The position numbers were made by a program, and so were the translations under genes. From Ricordea florida (Eukaryota; Cnidaria; Anthozoa; Corallimorpharia; Ricordeidae), in NCBI GenBank assembly GCA_949710005.1, contig OX453274.1, positions 14,694,697-14,758,696 on the forward strand: a stretch of 64,000 nt of DNA. The letters are read 5' to 3'. Below the pieces are notes generated by a model. The model had not been told where the DNA came from, made no database searches, and saw nothing but the letters and a program-made list of their open reading frames with translations. Numbering within the stretch: position 1 is the stretch's first letter; each line of letters begins with the position of its first letter. Positions 40,201-52,200 of the stretch are shown here, piece by piece.

Positions 40201-43200
40201 AAAGGCACAATTCATAGGCAAAATGAAATGAACTGGGATAGGTACATGTCATCTTTAAAAGGGGCAATTGATATGGCACAAAACACAGGATTTAGAGTAA
40301 ATGACAATCAAATTGTGACATATAAACAAAATAAAAAAGGATTGAATGCATATTATGATAAAAGATGGGTTGAAGAAGATGGAATTCATACATATCCAAT
40401 TTTTTAGTTTATTTCAAAACATAATCTGGAGGTAACTGAGTATCATTGGGTATAACCTGTAACTCTTCCCTTACAAAACTTCGTCTTGGTCCATCTTGTA
40501 AATAATATAAAACCGGTTGATTAATAGAAACCCTACTTCCAGAAATATAATAAATCTTAATACTCCAAATAGGATCTGTGGCTCTTCTTCTTTCACCACC
40601 TTCAAGTTCGCCTGGAGATAATAAGTATCTAACCCTAACTTCAATTGGTAGTCTCACCTCATCAAGCCCCACCACACGTTTATAATTTTTATTTTCAATA
40701 TCTACCTCTTTCAGTTTTATAGCTTTATCAGGTTCTTTACCAGTTATTCTAGTTGGTGTATTATTCAAAGTTTTCAAAATATCTGGCAATCTTTTCACCC
40801 ATACTCTAGATCGGGTATCACTTATCATTTCCTGCGCATATTGATGACTAAATAATCTTTCTCCCAATATTTTGTTTGCGTTTTCCACAAATGCTTGGGC
40901 TCTATGATTACCAGCTTCACTTCTTTGTATTCTTACATTATGGTAATTCATGAGTTTACCAACTTCACCCATAAATTCTTTTCCAGGATCAACCATTAAT
41001 GTTTTAGGGTATTTCAATCTTCTAGAATATATTTTTGTAAAAGCTTCTGATATCTCTCGACTTTCTTTTGAAGTTAATGGCTCCGCATCTTTATATCTCG
41101 AGGCGATATCAACCACAACTAACGCATATTTATATGTTTTTCTTCCAACTCTATCATGCGGTAAAAATAATAAATCTGCTTGGTGAATATGATTTGGTTT
41201 ATTCACAGTCCAGTGTGGTCTAGGTATATACTTTGGAGCTGGAAGATAGATTTGCCATATTGCCTGTTTCTGCAACCATTGTTTTGCCTCATTTTCACTT
41301 ACTTTAGCCTTCTCAGCTAATTTAGGAATCGCGGAATATCCTTTCCAATACCCTTCAGCCGAATAATATATTTTTGTAAAGGTAGAACTCATTTAAAGAT
41401 TAGCCAAAGTATCTTATAAATCAAGTATGACGTCTGAAAAAATTAATCCAAACAGAATTCCAAGAGAACCTTTTGGTTTGAAGGCAGAATCAACATTAAA
41501 TAGAATTACTCTAAATCCATCCACAGCCAGTCCAGGAGAAACATTATATATAAATATTCCAAAACTTTCTGAGAATTTAGTGATTGTGCCAGGAAGTGTA
41601 TCTCTTCTATTTGATTTAGATGTTGGGGGTCATGCAAATAATACGGTTGTTAATAATTTAGCCAGCAATCTTGTAACCAGATTAAAAGTTCTTTTTGGAG
41701 GAGAAACATTGCAAGACACTCAAAGATATGATTTATTTCAAACATATCGCGATTTATTTTTAACCGAAGAAGAGCGAGAAGATAAATTAAAACAAGGCAT
41801 CTCTTCTCTAAATATTAGAAAACTCAGAACAAAAGCTGGCGATGCAAAAACACAAGATGTAAAAGAAGTTGCTCTTGCTAATGTTCATGGAACAAAGTAT
41901 AGAATACCAATAAACCACCCAATTTTAAAAGATCATGGAGTTTTCTATCCGAAAGCATTGGAAAATCATTTAATATTTGAGATTACTCTTGCTCCAATTA
42001 GTAATATTCTTATTTATTCTGATACAACTAAAACACCGTCATATTCAATCAAAAACTTAGAGTTAGAATATTCTTCAATTTCAAGTGAATACTTAGCCCG
42101 CGAGGCGCAATCAACATATCAAGTTGGTAAAGGATTCTTTTATGAAAATATTACCTTACACAAAACTTTTACATTTTCTATTGGTGGTGATGGAGTTATT
42201 AATCAGCATATTAATTTACCGAGAAGATCAATGACTGGGGCATTATTTTTGTTTTTATTACCTCAAGCTGCAGGAGCAAGGGATTCTGAAAATTTTTATA
42301 ATCCAGGTATATCTTCCGTTGAAATTGATGTTGATGGTGTGCCAAATAGAATATACTCTAGAGGAATGATTCCATCCGATCTTTGGGAATCCGTGAAAAA
42401 ACGCTTTCATAGAGATGATGGTTTGCAAATTTCGTTGAAAGAAAAAGAATTTTACTCGGACAAGTTTGCTCTTTGGGTTGATACTAGAACTCACCCTGAT
42501 AACGGTATTCATGGCGGAGGACTAGCGCTAAATAATACTCATGATGGTGTAAAAATAGAAATAAAAAGGAAACAAAGCGGATCTGGAACTGTAACATGCC
42601 ATATGTTTGTTGTGGCTGATGCTATGATGGAAATAATGAATTCAAGTTTGAAATCAATTAAGTACTGACTGAAGGGAAGAATCTAAAAACATAATGTTAT
42701 GATACAAAAATCATGGAAGATTTACGAGATAAAATTCCTTTTCATTGTATAATAACTGGACCAACAAATTGTGGAAAAACAAAGTACCTAATTGAACAGC
42801 TCCGAGGTCCTTTCCGAAAAGTTTTTGAATATATTGTTTTAATTTGTCCAACTTATTCTAAAAATAAAACATATCATAATTTTGCTCGTGGGGACAAGAG
42901 ATTCTTTGTATTATCACCAGATGCGAGTAATGTAGATGAGATTAATGAATTGTTAAATGATTGCCAAATTTTATTTTCTGGAACAAATACATTAATAATT
43001 TTAGATGATTGCGCTGTATCCACTGATCTGAAGAAAAGATCTAATAAATTTATAGATTTAGCATTTTCTGGAAGGCATCATGGTTTATCAATGTGGGTTC
43101 TCACACAACAATTAACTTCGATAGCAAAACCATTCCGAGAAAATGTTGCCGGCGTTGTTACTTTTCATAATCCATCGCAAAAAGGTATGAAGATGTTTTT

Positions 43201-46200
43201 TGAAGATTATGGGGGTGATTTGGATTATGAATTAGGTAAAAAATTTGTAAAACTCCTGAAAACTGAAAAATATTCTAGACTTTGTTTATCTTTGCGCCAT
43301 CCATTTAATTGTTATTTGGAGATCCCTGAAGTGGTCTAAAAGAATCAATGTTGTATTACAAAATGTCAAAAATTGAAGATTACATTGAAGAAAAGACAGA
43401 CCAACCGCAGGGAGGATCGGAAAAAGATGATGATGAACTTGAAATAAAACAAGAATCACTTGCCATTCTCGCCGCGCTCGGAACAACAAAGGAATATTTG
43501 GGGGTTGAAATGAGTCTGGGTGATATAAAAAAATTATCAGAACGCGATGTAGAAAAATATTTTAATCGTTACCAAGCAGTAATGGGTAAGAAAATTAACG
43601 GTGGGTTGGTAGATTCATCCCTACAATTAGTTTCTAAACTTATTTCATATTTAGTTCCGGTTGATGATATAGAATCTCTTTGCGATGATTTGAAGAATGA
43701 TGATTTGGTTAATCGTGAATTAACAAACATTGTTGGGCTCTTAGCATTGAAAGCAGGAAGATTGGCAGCACTTGCTAGCGGGCTATTCCAGGTTGCTAAA
43801 CATGTTAAAATAGGTAAAATACAACAAGTTACAAGTAAAAATATAGATGATTCCAACAAAACTGATCAGGATACTGTTTACTAAGCATACTATTATTTTA
43901 TTTACATATCATTCCTAAGCGGTTTAAAGATTTCTTAATGATATGTAAAATAATGTCTGATCAAAATGAACAAGTTGAGCAAATTACTGCTGATCCTGCA
44001 CCTGAAAATAAAGATTCAAAAAAGAGGGAGAAAGATCCTAAAAAAGTAGCGGCTGGTAAAAAATTAGCAGAATATAATAAAAAAGCAAAAGAAGCATTAG
44101 CTAGGGAGATGAAACGTGAAGAGGAGCAAGACCAACTGAAGGAAAATGAAAATACAAATATGAAATCAAAATCATGGATACCAGAGTTATCTTTTACTAC
44201 TGTTTTATCTGTTGTTGGATTAGGATTTACAGCATTTGATCTTTTTATGAGATACCGGGAAAAAGCTAGAGATGGATACACTGAATATAAAAATAGGATA
44301 CCTGATTTAACACAAGTTCCGCAAATACACCAACCTTCAAAAATTCCAAAATCTTTAGGAATGGAATAATCTCTAAAGTCATCTAAAGCTTTCTCTTTGA
44401 TTTAGTAAAAATTATGTCAAGCGAAAATAAACTTGTGAAAACTGTAACTGATTCAGCTGTACTTATCGGATTAGGAGCTGGAGTTGGATATGTGGCTAAA
44501 AAGATGATGAAAGAATCATTTTTGAGCGACCCATCCTCAAGTATTACAAATTATGCAAAATGGGTTGCTGTATTATCAGGAAGTATGTATCTTAAAACAT
44601 ATTTAGAGGATCAAAAGATTTTACCAAAATAATGGCATTTGTATCAATAGCAATGATGGTTGGTGGAGCAATATTAAATTCAACGGCATTTGTTGGTGGA
44701 AATTATCTTGCAAAACATTTTGCAGGGCGTAATGTAGATACAGAAAAAATACGCCACGATAAAGCAATGGAAAAATATCAAAGAGATTACGCTGAATATC
44801 AAGAAAAAAGACAAGAAATGCTTGATTGGAAAATGAAGAAAAAAGATGAAAAATATCAAGCATCAAAAAATATTTCGACTACAAACCAAGCTTTTGAATT
44901 GTATAGTCAAATGCGAGAGCCAAAATTCTCTGATTATTACAAACCAAGCGATGAACAAAAAACAGGAGAAATGGTATATGTTGGAGCTGGAATGTTAGGT
45001 TTAGGTTACGCGGCCAGTAAATTATTTTAAATTATCATTTGTTATGTAACCAGTAATTTGGTTATATAACACAAGTATATTTATTATTGGGTTTACATGA
45101 GACTCCCAACATCAGAATCTTCTTCATATTCATATTCAGATTTTTCCATTTCTTCAGCAGAAGATTTACTATCTGAAATAGTTAAGCATCTAAGTTTAGT
45201 TAATCTTTTCATTTCTTTGTTTGGTTCTATAACTGCTTCATAAAGTTTTACTTGAAGCGCAATACAAGAACCAATAAATATTGATTCAATTTTTATTACA
45301 CTTTCTTCAACTCTACAACCTTTATTTAATAATTTTAATGGATCAATTAACTTATCATTTTTAGAGTTATAAAACTTAGTTAAAATTTGGTCTTGTTTTT
45401 TATCCCAAATTAATTTTGCATATAAAGTTGGACCTCTATCTGGAACTCTAGCCATTGAATATTTTTCCAACTTCCAATATAGAGGATTTAAACCTCCTTT
45501 TTGTTTTTCAAGCTCATTTCTTTCCAACTCAAATTTGCCAATTTTTGCTCTATTAATAATCAAATGATCAATGCAATTGTCAACTATTTCATTGAATAAA
45601 TCAATACATTTTTCTTCTTCGGGTGTTGGACTGCTTCCACTCCATAAACATAATGGAAACACATATCCTGCAATTGCACCTGTTTGTTGATTTGTGTTTG
45701 TAGAAACACCAAAAGAATATAAATTACCGGTTGGAATAACAAGTTCTCCTTCTGTTTCATCATCATTTTTTGTAAAAATTTTAATTCGTTTAAATTCAAC
45801 CCTTGGTTTACTTTCAGGAATTTCACCAACAATTGGTTTAGAAAAAATCATTCTTACTTTAGGAATATAACTATTAACATCTATTAATTGTGTAGTTTCG
45901 TTCATCATTTTATTTTTATATATATATTTTTTAATCTTTAAATCAAGTTTTACTTTTGTTTTTCAACTCTAAGGGATCTAAAGATTTCTTACTGATGAGT
46001 AAAAAAATCATGACAGAAGATATACCATTAGAAGATTTGTCAAAAGGAACTGATGATGATAATGATGATGATGAGGATGGCACATTTTATCAAAGCCCAA
46101 ACACATCCACTTCCATTCCACCTTACCCTGATGATTATGAGGTGGCAGAAACTTCATTTGGTGGCCGTGAAACTGATCCATTGTTGGATATGGAAAATGA

Positions 46201-49200
46201 AAAAGATGAAGTGTGGAGAGCTATTTTAAATAAATTTCCAAATGCTAAACCTAGTTTTCTTTTCAGATATAATGAGTGGGGTAAGATCGAAGTCGCAATT
46301 CCTAGAAAACCAGGAGTAAAAGAAACGTGGTATGAATTATTCAATGCAAATGGAGATATTAATAAAAAAACTCCCTATTACCATATTGAAAGCTCTGGGT
46401 AAAAAAGCAGAAGAAGTTATGCAAGCTAATGACGATCTTTTATCACAATTGAATGAAAAAAATGAAGAAATTAGGGATTTACATAATGCATTAGATGGTT
46501 TAAGAGCAGTAGCGGAAACAAGTCAATTCGAAATAGATCGATATGTTTCAATTGAAAAAGAGTTGAGAGGTATGATTGAACGACATCAAACCACAATCGC
46601 TGAAAAAGATAGTTATTTAGAAACTGCAGTTAGAGAGAAGATTGATGCAAAACAATATATAGAAACTTTACTTAATGATTTGGAAGAATATAAAGCCGAG
46701 AATGATAAGAACAATAAAGATTTGGTTAGCTTGAAAAAGATTGAACAAAGTCGAGAAAAGTTGGCGAAAAGGGTTAAAACGTATGATGAACTATCGAGAA
46801 AACAGTTAATATTAAACGAAGATCAAATGGCTGATATCAAGAGAAAAAATGATGAAATATTAAAAAATATGCCTCTTCGCGATCGTATTAAGGTTATCTT
46901 CAAAAAGTATGGTTTTACAGTTTTTGCTGTTATGAGTGCTGTAGGCGCCATCATTGGGGTTATAGTTTCTAATCTTTCAAAGGGTTTATCAACATTAGGC
47001 AGGGGGGTTGGAAATGGTTTGAAAACTCTTGGTAAAAAACTGGGTGAAATATTACCGGGAATGGTTGGTGCAATAGTTAGCTTTCTATTCAAAACAGCCG
47101 GCCAAGTTATTGGATTTTTAGGTGAGAATGCTTGGCTTTTTATAATGGGTGTGGTTTTATATTTCGTTGGAAGTATAAAAAAGAAAAGAAAATAAATCTA
47201 AAGATATCACATTGATCAGTAAAATACAATATGGATGACTACAATAAAATTTATCCTCAATTACCTAATAATGTTGATCCAAATTCCTCTCTTCATTCGG
47301 TTAATTTCAGACTGCAAAAATCAAGCGAAGTATTACAAAATCTTGAGAAAGAAATTAAACATTACGAAGAAGTAAGGAAAAAATATAATAGGGCGAGAGG
47401 AATATGTACAAAAATTAGTGTTTCTGGTGGTTTGATTTCAGTTATCCTATCTGCAAGCGGGCTTGGAACTTCTCTCACGGGTTTTGGTGTTATTTTTGGT
47501 GTGCCTTTGGGAGTTATAGGTGGTTTTTTTGGTGGGTTGTCGGTTGGATTTGGTTTTGCTTCTAAAAAACTTTCAAATAAAGTTAGTAAACACGAACAAA
47601 CCGCTGCAATTGCAAAATCAAAATTAAACACAATTAACGATTTAGTTTCAAAAGCTTTGAAAGATAATGTTATATCCGATCAAGAATTTTCTATAATTTT
47701 AGCAGAGTTGGAAAAGTTTCAAAAACTAAAACTAGAAATACGACAAAAATTTAGAAAAGACGCAGAAAAAAACTTCGACATGTCAATTATAAGGAAGAAA
47801 GTTCGCGAAGATCTATTAAAAGAACTTACCGGAGGGAAAGGACATTAAAACTTGTATATGAGAAAACTGAAGTTGGTTGTAATTGTTTTGCAGGAATTAA
47901 TTAACATTTTATTCTCGATCTAAAGATCAAGTAAACATAAGAATAAAATGCTTTTAAATGATTTCAAAAATCGTTATCCAAATGTTAACCTTGATAAATT
48001 TACATTTATTAATGATTCATTTGGTGGATATATTAAATGGAAAGTTAATGGAACAACAATTATGTCTGATGATGATCCTTCTGGAAAAACATGGACTGAA
48101 AATCTTTCTAATAATTTGAAAACATTATTATGGAAAGATTTAGGGTTAGAAAATAAAGTTAAGTTTAGTTCCTTTCCAGAAAGTTTATCATCTGCAAACA
48201 AAACATATCCAATACCTGGTATTAAATTCGATGAATCTGCAAAAAATGTAACAGAAATGTTAATTATTTTAGATATATATGTTTCAGATAAAGATAACTT
48301 CACTGCGCCAATGAAAAATGTATTTAAAAATCAAACTGTAGGACTTACTAGCGGTAAAGAAGCTAGAGCTTGGTTGAATAAACCAAATATTAATCACTGG
48401 CCGCAGCAATTAAACATGGCGGTTTGGTGTGCAACATCAGGATGTGGTGTAAGTTTAAATGATAGTTTAAATTACCCAAAAGTTATTAGAAGTTTTATTA
48501 TATTTCACATATACTTTACAATAAGAAGAATATTATATGAATTATCTTTACCATTACCCGGCGAACAAACTTTTTCTTTAAAAAATAATCCATACAACAA
48601 AAATGCTTATAATCGTTTATGCGGAGAATTTGGTTTAAGCAATAATCAAGATTATAAAGGATTAAATAAACCTTTGGCCGATTTTAGATGGAAAGGGGGA
48701 GCAAATAACGGTGTTGGAGATGTGTTCATTGATTATGGAAAAGGATATGTACCTCCCGGAAGCGTTCATGGCCAAGGAGGAGGAAATCAAAATGTTAGAA
48801 TTATAAGGAGCTACGATCCTGATGCAAATATTTGGCCAAGCAGCGCAAATAGATTTTCCGATGATGGGGGTAAAAAAATAAAAGGAGATTTAATATCTAT
48901 GCTTCGAAATGATTATTTTGTTGATTTTCAATATGCTTGGTTTATACCTAAATCTGGATATGGATTAACAAATGCTGGATTAGGAAGAATAAATAGATCG
49001 GTTGAAGCTTTTGTTTATTGCGTTTTGGGGGCCCAAGTTAATACTAGGAATTCAATTATTGGTAATGGAGGAAGAGCATTTGAAACCCAGCAAGAATTTA
49101 TAGATTTATTTGAAAGCTCTGTGATTGAAAATGATATCGCAAATTCAAATCAAAGATATCAAACAGCGGTTCAAGAATCAAAAGTACGGCTTGATTTGGC

Positions 49201-52200
49201 TATAGCTCCTGATGTTTTGTTGATGCCAAGCAATTTAATTATAAATACAGAAAGCGTTATTGGATACAATAATAATCTAAAAATAGCAACAGAAGATATG
49301 AAATTTGGTGTAAATAATTCATTAAACAATGAAACAAAAACTGTTGGAATAACTCATAGTTTAGGAACATCAAAGGTTTTATTAAATACTAATGCCCAAC
49401 CAAGGAAAAATATAAATCCTAAATTAAACAATAGCGATGAATCAAACAAAACAGATGAAGTTAGTAATATAGAAACATCTTCTCATCAAAATACTCTTAT
49501 TGTTTTAATATTTGCTGGAGGATTATTATCTTGGTTTTTATTTCGATAAAAATTAATCTAAACATATACCTTCTAAATGAAAAATGTTTAGCATTACAAT
49601 GTATAATTCAGAAACTAGGGTTTATTTAGACCCTCCAATGAAATACGTTAGTGAATTACAACTTTTAGATTGTAATATTAAAACAAAAAGACTAATAACT
49701 TTAAGTAATCAAGAAAAAATAACTGATGAACAAGATAAACCTTTAGTAATATTTAATCCAGGAATATATTCCATAAATGATATAAAAATATTAATTGATC
49801 TCAGCGAAAAGGGTAAAAATATAACAATGATTATCGGAGATAATTTTGCTTACATAATCAACAATAAACCAGTTAACATTAAATTTAGCCAGGGTTTGCA
49901 AAATTCTTTAGGGCTGCCAGCGGTTTTATTTAAAATATTTCAAATAGATATAACTATAAAAGAACCTTTGAGACTTTTATGCAGCATAGTTGATAATAGA
50001 ATGTCATACATGAATAAAGGTAAAAATGGAGTCCTTGTAAAAATACAACCATCCCAATTGCTAGCAAACATTCCATCAAAAGATTATCCATCTATTCCAA
50101 TTAGAAAATATGATAACTTGATTAATCACTTTGATTTAACCATTTTAGACTCTGATTGGAAAAAGTTTGATCTAAAAGGAAAATCTGTAACTTTTAGTTT
50201 AAGATTTAAATAAATTTTTGTTATGTAACCATTTATTGGGTTATATAACATAACTTTTATCAATCTTCTTCACCAAATACCTCTTCTTCCAAAAACTTTA
50301 ACTCTTCAAAATCAATACACCAATCTAAATATCTAGATGGGTGCCATGTTACAGCCATTAAATCATCATACAAGTCTTTATAGAATTTCTCTTTATGTTC
50401 TAACTTATATTTATCTATTCTTATTTGAACCACTATTGAATCCAAAACAATACAATTAAAAAATTCTAACTCATCATCTTCTTCAAAAAAATCTCTAAAA
50501 AAACCACCATAAATTAATTTTTCATCAAACTCCAAACCTTTTTTAAGATCTAAAATAATTCTACCTCTATAAACTCCATCATTTTTTATAAAAAAAATAT
50601 TGCAATATCCATTTTCTTCAACAATAAATTCGCGATATTTTGATATCTTTTTTAACAAATCTTTATTTATTGAATCTATAAATTCACGAATAAGAAAACC
50701 TTTTTCATTAAAAAACTTTAAAGAAAGTTGCCCGTATTTTAATAAAAATTTATCTTCCATTTTATTTACAATTTTTTCTAATCCTTAAATCATAAATTAA
50801 TTTTATACGACATTCCTTACAAGAGGCTTTTTGTTTCATGTGTTCGCATATTTGTGATCCTCCACATTCTTTACATTGTTGTTGTTGTTTATTATGTATG
50901 CATATTTGTGATCCGCCACATTCTTTACACTTTTGTTTTTGCTTATTATGCATACAATATATTGATCCTTTACATTTTTTACAAGCATACTTAATTCTAT
51001 CATGTTTACATATTTGTGATCCACCGCATTCTTTGCAAAAATATTTAATTTTTCCATGAATACAAATATAATCGCTAGTAGTAGTAGTAGTAACTTTTTC
51101 AATTAAATCAATAATCTCCTCCTCTTTATATTTTTTAAACTCATTAATTAAATCCATTCTACCCATTTTTGATCTTCCTTTCGTTTTTAACTCTCTTCCA
51201 ATTCTTTTTAGTTCATACAAACATAAATTATTTAATTGATCCATAATTACTTTCTGTGAGTATTTTTCTAATCTTTAAATATCATTTTTTATTTTTGTAA
51301 TCTGAAAAAATCTCTGTTTAGTTTTCTGATAAATCTCTGATAAAAAAGAAAATGAACTTATAAATTTAAGCTAAAAATCCCTATCTTTTTTCTGTCAAAT
51401 TTAAAATAACCCGTAAGCTAAAAAGAACAAAGATTTTTCTGTCAAATTTTAAAAATAACCTGTAAGCTAAAAAAAGAACAAAGATTTTTCTGTCAAATTT
51501 TAAAAATAACCTGTAAGCTAAAAAAAGAACAAAGATTTTTCTGTCAAATTTAAAAAATAACCTAAAACGTACTTATAAACACGCTTACATACTACTGTTT
51601 GCCATTTTCGCAGTGGCTAGTTAAGCATATTTCGAAGCAGTTTTTCTCCGAGAGCGATTGTTGTGCGATCATTTCACATTTTTTTTAAACCGATTTCGAA
51701 AATGTTGTGTAACTTTTCACTGAGTATGACAAAACGCAGACACGTTATTTTAGCACTTTGGGTCCGTAAACTGTAGCGAAGGACAAAATTCGCTTAATTG
51801 ACTCGTCATGTTGTAATTCCCGTTCAAGAGCTCAACATATATGTGCTATTCTGTCGCCTGTACTTGATGTTCTCTTTAAAACAAAAAAAAATAGCATTAC
51901 TTTTTCTTGTTTGGGTGTCCTCGGAGATCTAACTGCGCAAATCCATTGCAATATGAATATAACTGGCCAAAAATGAAAGAGATAACATTGTTTGTTAGTT
52001 GCAACTTTTTATATGAGCTGCTGCTATTTATTATTTTTTATTCCTCGCGAAGCGAGGCCGAAGGCCGAGCGTAGCGAGGTTACTAATCGTGTCGGTTCCG
52101 GTCAGACCACGTGGCTCGCAAGCCCGAGTAAATCGAGCCGGGAGTTTTTATATATGTATATATATATATTTATATATATGTTTATATATATCTATATTTT

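Larger units (their letters stand above)
35562..51596 (+). mobile_element. E2: Maverick/Polinton (adintovirus-like) element in an RTK intron
   Basis: A 16,035-bp element with 358-bp terminal inverted repeats that look identical and a perfect GTTTG duplication. The gene order is that of E1 read in reverse: polymerase (+), integrase (-), then the late block on the plus strand from MCP to penton, WHP protein (-) and SAP/Zn protein (-). It has one extra gene (45093-45908) and one frameshift (near 46364). Identical TIRs and intact ORFs argue for a very recent insertion. GC hairpins of the E1 type are missing. Confidence 0.93.

Noticed and set aside
46358-46376. Programmed -1 frameshift at the A run
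   Set aside because: The zero frame reads AAT AAA AAA ACT, so the C is not in the third codon position required for A AAA AAC, and the needed shift is +1.
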